The position numbers and the translations under genes are program-made. DNA of 64,000 nucleotides from Nostoc sp. NIES-4103. Its GTDB lineage: Bacteria > Cyanobacteriota > Cyanobacteriia > Cyanobacteriales > Nostocaceae. The notes beneath the pieces are model-generated. The model saw nothing but the letters and a program-made list of their open reading frames with translations. It was not told the DNA's origin and ran no database searches. Each line of letters begins with the position of its first letter. Within the stretch, counting starts at the first letter, position 1. Positions 9,087 to 16,843 of the stretch are shown here, piece by piece. The stretch covers positions 6,709,075 through 6,773,074 of the forward strand of contig NZ_AP018288.1 in NCBI RefSeq assembly GCF_002368335.1, in the 5' to 3' direction.

Positions 9087-9210
9087 CTACTGATGTGAAG
9101 CTCAATGAGAACCAAAAGACCTCACCGAGCTTCACACATTTTTGTGTGAACTCAGTGAAGGTCTCGCTGCCAAATCTTTGTTTAACCCCGTCCTTAAGAA
9201 CGGGGTCTTC
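9087..9210 (-). promoter_or_regulatory. Structured 5' leader of the Mn exporter (riboswitch candidate)
   Basis: In the minus-strand transcript, segments 9163-9143 and 9138-9118 form a long, slightly bulged stem around a four-base loop (core TTCACACA/TGTGTGAA). The right arm of that stem (9135-9121, GTGAAGCTCGGTGAG) can instead pair with CTCATTGAGCTTCAC at 9109-9095, just upstream of the start codon. The two pairings share the same bases and cannot coexist. A separate 7-bp GC-rich hairpin lies further upstream (9206-9185, ACCCCGT/ACGGGGT). Mn-sensing yybP-ykoY riboswitches commonly precede this exporter family. I have not matched their conserved core, so the class is not assigned. Confidence 0.5.
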
Positions 9211-9343
9211 ATTTGTCACCTAAACCAGGCTCATCGCCAGCATGTTGATTTAGGTTAACTGGCTTTGATATTTTTTGCCAGTAGCTACTCCCCTTCTATT
9301 CGATAAAAATTGTACATCTATCTTTAGTACGAGTCAAGTCAGA

Positions 9344-9504
9344 ATAATTCGTAATTGATAATTCGTAATTCGTAATTGTCACCCTTGGACTTCAGTTGCT
9401 TGTTCTGAAATAATGATTGTCAAGAGCGTTTACTCTCGATTCATGAATCAAAAGGGCTTGTAACTATTTAATTACGAATTACGAATTACGAATTAGTAAT
9501 TAAT
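9344..9504. repeat. ATTCGTAATT inverted-repeat element
   Basis: The left arm at 9344-9378 is a set of AATTCGTAATT units with one GATAATTCG variant. The right arm at 9469-9504 is the complement (AATTACGAATTACGAATT). About 90 bp of unique DNA lies between them. The same arm order and spacing pattern recurs at 51769-52033, which suggests a MITE-like unit rather than independent slippage arrays. Confidence 0.65.
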
Positions 9505-9510
9505 TGTTCA

Positions 9511-10506
9511 TCAGTCAACAGTCAACAATTTTTCAGTTTTTGGTGATGCAAGTCCAACCAACTGTTCACTCAGTTCCCACAAACGCTCAGCTTTGGCATC
9601 ATCACGGGCTTGGGGGGAAACTTTTTGCACGAAGGATTTACCATCTTTTTTCTGACGATTTCCCCAACTCCAATAAGCACCAGATTGCTTGTACTCAGGA
9701 TCGATGACGACCGCTGCAACTCTCTCTCCTGCTAGTTCTTGAGATACATATCCCCCAGTGATGTACTTTTGGAACAAGGGGAAAATTTTCTGGAACAGAG
9801 GATAGTGGTTGCGGAATAAAGGTGTTTCTGCCACACATCCTGGATACAGAGAAGTGAAGGTGATACCAGTTGATTCATGATAGCGGCGATGCAGTTCGCG
9901 CATAGTTAGCACATTGCAGACTTTACTATCTTTGTAAGCTTTGACGGGTTCAAACTTCTTGCCGTCAATCATGGAAATCGGTGGTTTAAAGCCAGCTGCA
10001 AAACCTTCCAAATCGCCCAAGTCTGGACGCGGCGGGATCTTACCACCTAGTTCATCTGGGTTATGGGTGACAGTTCCCAAAATCACCAGTCGCCGATCCG
10101 CAGCAGGAGACTTTTTCAAATCCTCAAGCATCAAATTACACAACAAGAAATGACCAAGGTGATTAGTGGTCATGGTTAACTCGTAACCTTCTGGACTGCG
10201 TAATGGCTCTTTGATTAAAGGCATATAAATTGCAGCGTTGCAGACCAATGCATCCAAGGATTTGCCAGTGGCTCTGAAGTTATTCACAAACCGTCGCACG
10301 CTGTCCAAGGAACCAAGGTCAATAAGCATGATGGTGTAGCTGTTCTGGGGTATTCCCAAATCTTGAGCAGCTTTTTGTGCCTTTGCCAAATCTCGACAAG
10401 CCATGACTACATGCCATCCTCTGTTAGCAAATGCTTTTGCAGCATACAAACCTACCCCAGAGGAGGCACCTGTGATTACAACCGTTGACTTCCGATCCTG
10501 TGCCAT
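9511..10506 (-). CDS. por: Light-dependent protochlorophyllide oxidoreductase
   Basis: Catalyses the light-driven, NADPH-dependent reduction of protochlorophyllide to chlorophyllide in chlorophyll synthesis. It is an SDR fold: the NADPH motif TGASSGVG is at residues 12-19, CNAA near 89-92, and the catalytic YKDSK (YxxxK) at 191-195. POR-specific stretches are clear, including FRATGKSLDALVCNAAIYMP, TMTTNHLGHFLLCNLML and LYPGCVAETPLFRNHYPLFQKIFP. The length of 331 residues is close to the usual cyanobacterial size. It starts at an ATG and ends close to the ATTCGTAATT repeat. The light-independent enzyme (ChlLNB) is not in this window. Confidence 0.97.
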   Translation of the reverse strand: MAQDRKSTVVITGASSGVGLYAAKAFANRGWHVVMACRDLAKAQKAAQDLGIPQNSYTIMLIDLGSLDSVRRFVNNFRATGKSLDALVCNAAIYMPLIKEPLRSPEGYELTMTTNHLGHFLLCNLMLEDLKKSPAADRRLVILGTVTHNPDELGGKIPPRPDLGDLEGFAAGFKPPISMIDGKKFEPVKAYKDSKVCNVLTMRELHRRYHESTGITFTSLYPGCVAETPLFRNHYPLFQKIFPLFQKYITGGYVSQELAGERVAAVVIDPEYKQSGAYWSWGNRQKKDGKSFVQKVSPQARDDAKAERLWELSEQLVGLASPKTEKLLTVD

Positions 10507-10677
10507 TTCTATTCAGACTCTATTAATCGCCTTTTCCTATCTTCAGGATCTTACATCACGTTGTTGTACCAATACTTTTGTAAACTTGAGTTTAACATTT
10601 GGTAATAAATAGCTAAATATATTAATTATTACAGCCAAATTGTTACGAAATCTTAAGCAAAATGTCGGGATTAAGCT

Positions 10678-11142
10678 TCAATCAGGTAGATACTCATCAT
10701 TTGTTACTTCTAGTAGTTCGTATGGACACAGAATAGGAAAAAATTCTATTGTCAAACCAGTTTCAGCTTTTGCTTGCTTAACAGCTTGTGCATAACATTC
10801 TGCAAAGATGCTCTCAAGATAGGATTTGAGACTAGGCGAATCATGGAGACCTTCATTGACACGTCTGCGATGTTCAATTATGCTTCCTTCCCAGCTACCG
10901 CTTCTGTTTTCTGGCTGAAACTGCCATTTAAGCAAGTGTACCAGAATGACAATGAGATTACTTTTGAGGCTGCGGCGTTCACTCCTTCCCATGTCCGCGA
11001 TTTCCTCTATCAAGTTTTCCCAGTCCACGTTTGCGTAGTCTTGACTTTGCAATTTTTCTACAATTGTTTCTATCCATTGCAAGTAGTCAGTTTCATATAA
11101 AGCTTGGGAATGGGTTTTTAAAGAAGACATGGCAGTTTCCAA
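10678..11142 (-). CDS. DUF29 family protein
   Basis: A member of the DUF29 family, which is expanded in filamentous cyanobacteria and has no known function. The signature is clear: LYETDYLQWIETIVEKLQSQ, then VDWENLIEEIADMGRSERR, then LVHLLKWQFQPENRSGSWEGS. The protein is all-helical and soluble, 154 residues long. An alternative start at the second Met (MSSLKTHSQ), four codons in, is equally plausible. The DUF6887/DUF6888 pair lies just upstream on the same strand. These families often cluster in accessory loci, so a loose association with mobile or toxin-antitoxin-like genes is possible. Confidence 0.85.
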   Translation of the reverse strand: METAMSSLKTHSQALYETDYLQWIETIVEKLQSQDYANVDWENLIEEIADMGRSERRSLKSNLIVILVHLLKWQFQPENRSGSWEGSIIEHRRRVNEGLHDSPSLKSYLESIFAECYAQAVKQAKAETGLTIEFFPILCPYELLEVTNDEYLPD

Positions 11143-11217
11143 AGAGGATTGTGACTGTAGTTTGTGTTGGTGCGATCGCTACTACTAATTCAAATATCTG
11201 ACTAAAATCAAAATGCT

Positions 11218-11427
11218 TTAGAGCGCTTCTTCAGTTTTACCTAGTTTTCTTTTAAGAATCTCTTCCATTTCCCTCAAATCCTCTTCTGTCTGGGGAAATG
11301 GATATTTTGGACTATTAGGATTTCCACGTTTAATCAAAGCTTCGATGGCGTCATCATCTTCTCGATGAGCCAAAACGTATGCTCTCAGTTCTTGACGGGT
11401 CATTTTGCTAAAGTCAGGCTTCGTCAT
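11218..11427 (-). CDS. DUF6887 family small protein
   Basis: A small charged protein with the family opening MTKPDFSKMTRQELRAYVLAHREDDDAIEALI. The start was chosen at the ATG ending at 11427, which overlaps the stop region of the upstream DUF6888 gene by 14 bases, implying translational coupling; an in-frame ATG seven codons earlier would lengthen the overlap. The second half is acidic and helical. It has a clear paralogue in this window at 12452-12655 with the same spacing of MSxQELxxYxLxxRxDDxA. Function is unknown. The tight two-gene layout resembles toxin-antitoxin pairs. Confidence 0.75.
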   Translation of the reverse strand: MTKPDFSKMTRQELRAYVLAHREDDDAIEALIKRGNPNSPKYPFPQTEEDLREMEEILKRKLGKTEEAL

Positions 11428-11605
11428 CGTTAAATTTCCATTGACCATCAGGGAAAATTACAATCTCAAGACTTTCAGTTACACCAGCAAGGATAAATAC
11501 TGTCTTTGTATTGTAGTTATAGCGAAATAAATAGATTGGCTGATATCCATTTGAGAGCATTTGGCATATTCTGACGCAGGTGAGAGCCTGTTCTGTGGTA
11601 GGCAT
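11414..11605 (-). CDS. DUF6888 family small protein
   Basis: This 63-residue protein is the first gene of the pair. It reads as a short helix (EQALTCVRICQMLSNGY) followed by beta strands (QPIYLFRYNYNTKTVFILAG and ESLEIVIFPDGQWKF). The VIFPDGQWKF end is the recognisable family feature. Its stop overlaps the start of the DUF6887 gene. No catalytic motif is evident. A decayed copy of its C-terminal part lies upstream of the second DUF6887 gene at about 12.4 kb, which supports the view that the two families travel together. Confidence 0.7.
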   Translation of the reverse strand: MPTTEQALTCVRICQMLSNGYQPIYLFRYNYNTKTVFILAGVTESLEIVIFPDGQWKFNDDEA

Positions 11606-11731
11606 ACACTGTTATCAATATCATAGCGAGTACCACCATACCTTAAAAGATCTACTGCAAATAGTAAATATATGTGTTACAACAATATATAGATATAGAT
11701 CGAACTTTCCATCAACACATAATTTATACCA

Positions 11732-12316
11732 ATGCCAGTCGTTAGAATACCTGATCCTATTTACAAGAGGCTTCAAGCTATAGCTGTCCCTTTTGAGGAT
11801 ACACCTGTCACTGTTATTGAGAAGCTATTAAATGAATATGAGCTACATCACAAGTCTCAGCAAGTTTCTAATATAGATATAGAAAATTTTTCTCAAACTG
11901 CAAATTATTCTGAAATAGATAATTATAAAATTCTCGATCCTGATACTCCCAGTAATCTAACCTATAGCAAGGTACTGCGAGCCTTAGTTGATCACCAAGA
12001 AATTCATAACCCGAATTGGAATAGAATTATAGCTAAAGCACACGAAATTGCTATTAATAAAGGAATCTCTGTAGAGGATTTGCTCGAACTGACCCCATTT
12101 CATGTAGTTCCAGGCGAGAAAAATGAAGATGGCTTTCGCTACCTACCAGAGATAAACATTTCAGTGCAAGGAGTAGGAGCAAATGTTGCTTGGTGTAAAA
12201 CGTTGTACTTAATGAAAAAATTGAAATTACCAATTGAAATATACTTTAAGTGGGGAAACGAAGAGGGAGCAGCCTATCCTGGTGAGAAAGGTAAACTCTG
12301 TTGGAGTCCGAAATAG
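11732..12316 (+). CDS. Hypothetical protein with a possible N-terminal RHH-like segment
   Basis: The N-terminus (MPVVRIPDPIYKRLQAIAVPFEDTPVTVIEKLL) looks like a ribbon-helix-helix DNA-binding segment: a short strand followed by two helices. A polar linker follows to about residue 75. The C-terminal 110 residues form a separate domain (SKVLRALVDHQEIHNPNWNR, then EDGFRYLPEINISVQGVGAN, VAWCKTLYLMKKLKLPIEIYFKW). I have seen similar C-terminal segments in cyanobacterial hypothetical proteins next to small mobile gene pairs, but I cannot name the function. It is transcribed away from the DUF6888/DUF6887 pair, with a short AT-rich divergent spacer. Confidence 0.7.
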   Translation: MPVVRIPDPIYKRLQAIAVPFEDTPVTVIEKLLNEYELHHKSQQVSNIDIENFSQTANYSEIDNYKILDPDTPSNLTYSKVLRALVDHQEIHNPNWNRIIAKAHEIAINKGISVEDLLELTPFHVVPGEKNEDGFRYLPEINISVQGVGANVAWCKTLYLMKKLKLPIEIYFKWGNEEGAAYPGEKGKLCWSPK

Positions 12317-12362
12317 CATGTAGTAATTAATGCTAATCAACCTCACTTTTCACTTTATATTT

Positions 12363-12455
12363 GCACAGTGGGGTTTTTATATAAAATATATTATATATGT
12401 TTCATATATAAATTATGGTATTGAAATTCGACCAGATGGTAATATAGAACCATGA
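12363..12455 (+). pseudogene. Remnant of a DUF6888 gene (C-terminal end only)
   Basis: The frame ending at the TGA at 12453-12455 reads KYIIYVSYINYGIEIRPDGN then IEP. Its end mirrors the LEIVIFPDGQWKF end of the intact DUF6888 protein nearby. The stop overlaps the ATG of the following DUF6887 gene by the usual few bases. Upstream the frame dissolves into AT-rich, low-complexity sequence with no start codon in a sensible place, so the gene seems to have lost its 5' half. Confidence 0.5.
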
Positions 12456-12655
12456 CAAAGGTAAACTATGCTGGTATGAGTGACCAAGAGCTAAAGCGTT
12501 ACCTTCTGTGCTATCGGGATGATGATGAAGCGTTTTATGCTTACATGGCGCGACGGCAATCTCGTCCTCGTGACACTGTTATAGAGTTGAACGATCCAGC
12601 TTGGGAAGAAAAAATAACAGCTCTGATTCAAAAACAGATAAGCTCTGTTCAATAG
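12452..12655 (+). CDS. Second DUF6887 family protein
   Basis: Paralogue of the 11218-11427 gene: MTKVNYAGMSDQELKRYLLC followed by YRDDDEAFYAYMARRQSRP matches its opening in spacing and charge. It has 67 residues and is predicted helical and soluble. The start overlaps the stop of the DUF6888 remnant, preserving the two-gene arrangement although the first partner is decayed. If the pair is a toxin-antitoxin system, this would be an orphaned partner. Biochemical function is unknown. Confidence 0.72.
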   Translation: MTKVNYAGMSDQELKRYLLCYRDDDEAFYAYMARRQSRPRDTVIELNDPAWEEKITALIQKQISSVQ

Positions 12656-12680
12656 TTATAAAATCTATACTCCTGTTGTT

Positions 12681-12717
12681 AATCGAGGTGGACGAGGCGG
12701 TTGCAGTCCCCTCGATT
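12681..12717. terminator. Possible bidirectional hairpin terminator
   Basis: AATCGAGG at 12681-12688 pairs with CCTCGATT at 12710-12717 between the convergent DUF6887 and sdhA genes. The loop is long (21 bases) and the trailing T-run is weak, so efficiency is uncertain. Confidence 0.4.
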
Positions 12718-12726
12718 TATCATTGT

Positions 12727-14454
12727 TTAATATTTCCTTTCCTGTGGCTCAAACATGGTAATCGTCACCGGGCGATATTGAATATCAATACCTGCTGGTG
12801 AATAATAAGCCATTGTGTGTTGCAGGAAATTAGCATCGTCTCGCTGGGAATAATCTTCACGGAAGTGTGCGCCGCGACTTTCTCGGCGATTTAAGGCTGA
12901 TGCTAAAATCGTCTGACCTACTACCATCAAACTCCGCAATTCTAAAGCTTCTACAATTTCTGTATTCCAACAACTGCCTTTATCATCTAAATAAATTTGT
13001 GGATATTGTTGTTGTAATTCTGCGAGTTTTTGCAAACCCTCACGCATTAATGCCTCAGTGCGGAAAACGCCGCAGTATTCAGTCATACAATCTTGGAAGG
13101 CTTGACGGACTTGATTAATCCGATACTGTCCTGGCTGTTCTAGCAAGGCTTGGATTTGTTGCTGGGCTTCTGTAATGTAACGTTGCTCATCTACAGTCGG
13201 TAACTTACGTTTTTGCACATATTGAGCGATCGCAGCCCCAGTCCGTTTACCATAAACTACACACTCTAGCAGCGAATTACTCCCCAAACGATTCGCGCCG
13301 TGAACGGAAACACAAGCTGTTTCACCAGCCGCAAAGAAGCCATCAACAAAATTATCACCACTACTACGCACTCGTCCGTCAGTATCCACTGGTATGCCAC
13401 CCATGCAATAGTGAATAGTAGGACGTACTGGCATAGGCTGAGTTACAGCGTCAACACCGACTAAGCGGTGTGCTTCTTCCCAGCAAAAGGGGACACGACT
13501 CATAATTTTTTCTTTGCCCATGTGCCGCAAATCAAGATAGACAAACGGCCCGCCTGCACTACCATCAGGATGAATACCACGTCCTGCGCGAATTTCGTAA
13601 GCGATCGCTCGTGAGGTAATATCACGAGGAGCTAATTCCATACGGCTGGGTGCATAGTTTTTCATAAAGCGATCGCCGTCGGAGTTGATTAAATAAGCAC
13701 CTTCTCCCCGTACAGCTTCGGAAATCAGCACCCCCACGGGATACAAGCCAGTGGGGTGAAATTGCACAAATTCCATATCTTCCAAGGGCAAACCAGCGAT
13801 CGCGGTCATTGCTAAACCATCACCTGTAGATGCGTAATCATTAGAGGTGGTGTTATAAACGCGACCATAACCACCTGTAGCAAACATTACCGCCTTTGCC
13901 CGCAGTACTTCTATATGCCCATCTAAAAGATGGAACATCACCACACCCTTGGCCTGTCCCTCTTCCAAAATCAGGCGCATAACGTACCACTCTTGATAAA
14001 CTTGCACGCCGTAACGCCGCAGATTGTTAACCAATTCGTGTAAAATTGCGTGACCAGTTTTATCAGCAGCGTAGCAAGTACGGTTGTGGGAATGTCCGCC
14101 AAAAGCCCGTTGGGCAATACGACCATCACTTAAGCGAGAGAACAAAACACCCATGTGTTCCAAGTCAATTACTACATCTGGGGCTTCTTTGGTGAGAATT
14201 GCCACTGCATCTTGGTCTGCTAAGTAATCAGAACCCTTAACAGTATCAAAAGCGTGTGCTTCCCAGCTGTCTTGTGAATCCACATTTTTGAGTGATGCGG
14301 CCATACCACCTTGTGCAGCCACCGAGTGAGAACGGATAGGATGGGTTTTTGCAACCACAGCAATATTTAATTGGGGGTCAGTTCGGGCAATTTCCACAGC
14401 CGCACGACATCCCGCCAACCCACCCCCAACAATAATCACATCATGTTCCAGCAT
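12727..14454 (-). CDS. sdhA: Succinate dehydrogenase/fumarate reductase flavoprotein subunit
   Basis: Oxidises succinate to fumarate and passes electrons to the iron-sulfur subunit. It has the N-terminal FAD motif VIIVGGGLAGCRAAVEIA, the flavinylation site SHSVAAQGG, the substrate-binding HPTGLYP and RGEGAYL, HYCMGGIPVDTDG with its active-site His, and GANRLGSNSLLECVVYG. The C-terminal SdhA domain (DCMTEYCGVFRTE ... ELRSLMVVGQTILASALNRRESRGAHFREDY) is complete. The length of 575 residues is usual. No sdhB or membrane-anchor gene is adjacent, which is normal for cyanobacteria, where these genes are scattered. In cyanobacteria the enzyme feeds the thylakoid plastoquinone pool. Confidence 0.95.
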   Translation of the reverse strand: MLEHDVIIVGGGLAGCRAAVEIARTDPQLNIAVVAKTHPIRSHSVAAQGGMAASLKNVDSQDSWEAHAFDTVKGSDYLADQDAVAILTKEAPDVVIDLEHMGVLFSRLSDGRIAQRAFGGHSHNRTCYAADKTGHAILHELVNNLRRYGVQVYQEWYVMRLILEEGQAKGVVMFHLLDGHIEVLRAKAVMFATGGYGRVYNTTSNDYASTGDGLAMTAIAGLPLEDMEFVQFHPTGLYPVGVLISEAVRGEGAYLINSDGDRFMKNYAPSRMELAPRDITSRAIAYEIRAGRGIHPDGSAGGPFVYLDLRHMGKEKIMSRVPFCWEEAHRLVGVDAVTQPMPVRPTIHYCMGGIPVDTDGRVRSSGDNFVDGFFAAGETACVSVHGANRLGSNSLLECVVYGKRTGAAIAQYVQKRKLPTVDEQRYITEAQQQIQALLEQPGQYRINQVRQAFQDCMTEYCGVFRTEALMREGLQKLAELQQQYPQIYLDDKGSCWNTEIVEALELRSLMVVGQTILASALNRRESRGAHFREDYSQRDDANFLQHTMAYYSPAGIDIQYRPVTITMFEPQERKY

Positions 14455-14609
14455 ACTTAGACCTTGATCGCCAATAACTGCTGTTCTATTGTAGAGATGT
14501 GATTAAGTAGCTTGCTAAAGTGCGATCGCTTCTCTACAAAAAAATTCCCTGCCTGGAGACAGGGACATGATTTCAGCTTAGAAGTCAGGATGCAGACGTA
14601 AGCATTCCT

Positions 14610-14637
14610 GTAGGGGCGCAAGGCATTGCGCCCCTAC
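14610..14637. repeat. 28-bp palindrome, variant
   Basis: GTAGGGGCGCAAGG and its near-complement CATTGCGCCCCTAC form a 28-bp hairpin. It is a variant of the perfect palindromes at 22726-22753 and 31814-31841. It lies just downstream of the small membrane-protein gene that ends at 14659 on the minus strand and could act as its terminator. Confidence 0.75.
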
Positions 14638-14658
14638 TAACTCCAAATTTTTAACTCT

Positions 14659-14979
14659 TCAGCTAGTTGCTTGTATAGGTTTTTGCTGGGAAACATTACC
14701 AGGTATAGGTTCAGTTTTTGTATTTGCGTCTACAGAAACTAATTCAATATGATTTAACAATGTAGTCACAAATGCAAATAGCAAGAAAGGCAGCGATAGC
14801 AGCACCACAAGTCCCACCGTTGCTAAGGCATAAACTGGTCGTCTAGCACCCATCAAGGCCAAAGCCGATGCCAAACTTATAGTAATTGTGATTAACCAAA
14901 CAATTATTTGACCGTATATATCACCAAATGTCAGGGTACAGACAAACCGATAGTTTTGAATATTATTCTTGTTCATCAT
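14659..14979 (-). CDS. Small two- or three-span membrane protein, unknown function
   Basis: A 106-residue protein with hydrophobic segments at about 22-42 (GQIIVWLITITISLASALAL) and 48-74 (VYALATVGLVVLLSLPFLLF), followed by a polar tail. The cytoplasmic loop GARRPVY between the spans is positively charged. No family is recognised, but the clear two-span pattern and codon use support a real gene. It lies upstream of sdhA on the same strand, 204 bp away. Whether it is linked to respiration cannot be told. Confidence 0.65.
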   Translation of the reverse strand: MMNKNNIQNYRFVCTLTFGDIYGQIIVWLITITISLASALALMGARRPVYALATVGLVVLLSLPFLLFAFVTTLLNHIELVSVDANTKTEPIPGNVSQQKPIQATS

Positions 14980-15582
14980 ATTTGCCTCAAGTCTCTCCTA
15001 TAGGTTCTACGTTAGAACCATGTTTGGCTCGCAGACAATTTCTAAATATTTTTGCAAGGTTTGTAATATCCCTTCACATTTAACCTGTTTGATTATCTAA
15101 CTCACGTTTGAGAAGTAAAGCAGGCTTTATGCCCAGGGAACAGAATACTGATGTGCTACTTGCAATCGTTATAAATTAGTGCTGAATGTATCTTGATATT
15201 AAATATTAATCACTAGATAATTTGTATAAATTATAACTAAAAATGCCATTAATCATTGAGTACTGACTCTTTATTGAGATTGAGTAGCATTTTTCTACCT
15301 CTAAACTTTCCAATCACATAGAATTATTAAGAGGTTTTATCGTCAAAAATCAGTCTAGAGTACCTTCACAGTCTAAAATCTCTAAAAGTTTTACAAAACT
15401 TTATATAAATTTATTGAAAAAAATTTGCAATAAATCTGGTAGGATACTTACAAAGTTTATTGATAAAGATAGTCAATAGCTTGTTTGTAGTTTTCAGCAG
15501 GTAACGCCGTAACAAGTATGGCTATTCAAAGCATGTATTGTCATGCCCTGACTACGTTAACTTCTAAGTTTAGTGGGTATTT
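14980..15582. other. Divergent intergenic region
   Basis: This 603-bp AT-rich gap lies between the small membrane gene (minus) and the alpha/beta-hydrolase-like gene (plus). I found no RNA gene or repeat family in it. Both promoters are expected here. Confidence 0.45.
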
Positions 15583-16326
15583 ATGTCTGAATTATTTGAT
15601 GTACTGTGGTTAAATGCTAGTCCTATTTTGAAGCGTTTTGATCGACCATTACTTCAATATATAGCTGGGTATATGGAGGTGGCTCAGTGGGAATACTATC
15701 AACCTAAAGATGAAGCAAGTTCTATAGATCAAGCTGTAGGGGCGCTGTATGAATTTTTAGAAACTTACCCTCATGCAGTGCATTTAGGAGGACATGGGAT
15801 TAGTGGTGCGATCGCTTTAAGTTTCGCTCGTCAATATCCCAAAAAAGTGCGATCGCTAACTTTGCTGGCTGTAGCATCTCAACCTGCAAATAATTGGCAA
15901 GCTCATTATTACGTTCAACGACAACTTTTTAATATGAGTCGTGAGCAAGTTTTGGTACACAGTGTTCGTAGTTTATTTGGCAATCAACCAGCATCAACCA
16001 CAAAGAAATTATTAGCTGTTTTAGATAAAGATTTAGTCCAATCTCCTTGTGAACACTCTTTGTTTAAGTTGGTTAATTTACCCAAAGGCGGCGTTTCCAT
16101 GCCAATGATGGTATGCGGTAGTAACACCGACCCAGTAGTTAATCCTTCAGCATTACAGGACTGGGTGAATTGGTTGAAACCAGAAGATCAGCTTTGGGAA
16201 TGCCCAAAAGGGTATCATTTTTTTCACTATTTCTATCCTCAAGAAGTTGGCGAACAAATGATTAGTTTTTGGCAACGTCAGCAATTGCTAAGTAATGTAA
16301 AAATCGAAATTGAAATTTTCAAATAA
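15583..16326 (+). CDS. Alpha/beta-hydrolase-fold protein lacking the nucleophile serine
   Basis: The overall pattern is that of a small alpha/beta hydrolase: a HLGGHGISGAIALSFARQYP segment where the nucleophile elbow belongs (68-87), KVRSLTLLAVA after it, an acid-like Asp in CGSNTDPVVNP (Asp183) and a His in KGYHFFHYFYP (212 or 215). In the usual elbow GHSxGG the Ser follows the His; here Gly72 takes that place and the only nearby Ser is two residues later (74). The protein may therefore be a non-catalytic member, or may use a shifted nucleophile. The N-terminus is short and has no signal peptide. It is the gene upstream of gap but is separated by more than 500 bp. Confidence 0.72.
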   Translation: MSELFDVLWLNASPILKRFDRPLLQYIAGYMEVAQWEYYQPKDEASSIDQAVGALYEFLETYPHAVHLGGHGISGAIALSFARQYPKKVRSLTLLAVASQPANNWQAHYYVQRQLFNMSREQVLVHSVRSLFGNQPASTTKKLLAVLDKDLVQSPCEHSLFKLVNLPKGGVSMPMMVCGSNTDPVVNPSALQDWVNWLKPEDQLWECPKGYHFFHYFYPQEVGEQMISFWQRQQLLSNVKIEIEIFK

Positions 16327-16843
16327 TTACATTTAGGCAAAACTACACATTACAATTCGTAATTCTTAATTCGTAATTAAGATTCGTCAGATATGGTATG
16401 AGTTTTGGGAATTACCAAGAAATAAATTATCCAACCTTGTGAGGTGGGCAAGATGCCCACACAAGGCTTGGGTCAGACATCTTGTCCGCCCCACAGGAAA
16501 AATTGTATATTTTTTGATTTGGAAGTCCCTTGGAGTTTGAATATATCGCCGGATTTTAGAGAATTGGTATCAAATTTAACTGTTATTTTTATCCTTGAAA
16601 ATAAAGAAAGACAAAACAAAATTTAGGTAAAAATGCTCTCTCTGGAGTCAAATGAATTGTCAACCCACCCCTTGACAACAAAGGGATATAGGTGAAGGTT
16701 GTGCAAACCTTAAAATATGCCAAGCAAATATGCTTTAACCGACTGATACTGTCAGGATCATTATAAGTAAAGAGTAAAAAGCAATTTCTTTTGACTTTTA
16801 ACGTTCTTTTTTTCTTCAGCGTTCCATAACAGGAGGTTTAATT
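16327..16843. other. Upstream region of gap with repeats
   Basis: Contains a short ATTCGTAATT array (about 16353-16380) and a hairpin-forming element at about 16440-16495 (GAGGTGGGCAAGATGCCCAC followed by an imperfect complement). A relative of that element, GTGGGCATCTTGCCCGCCCAC, follows gap at about 18000. The remaining 200 bp before gap should hold its promoter. Confidence 0.55.
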
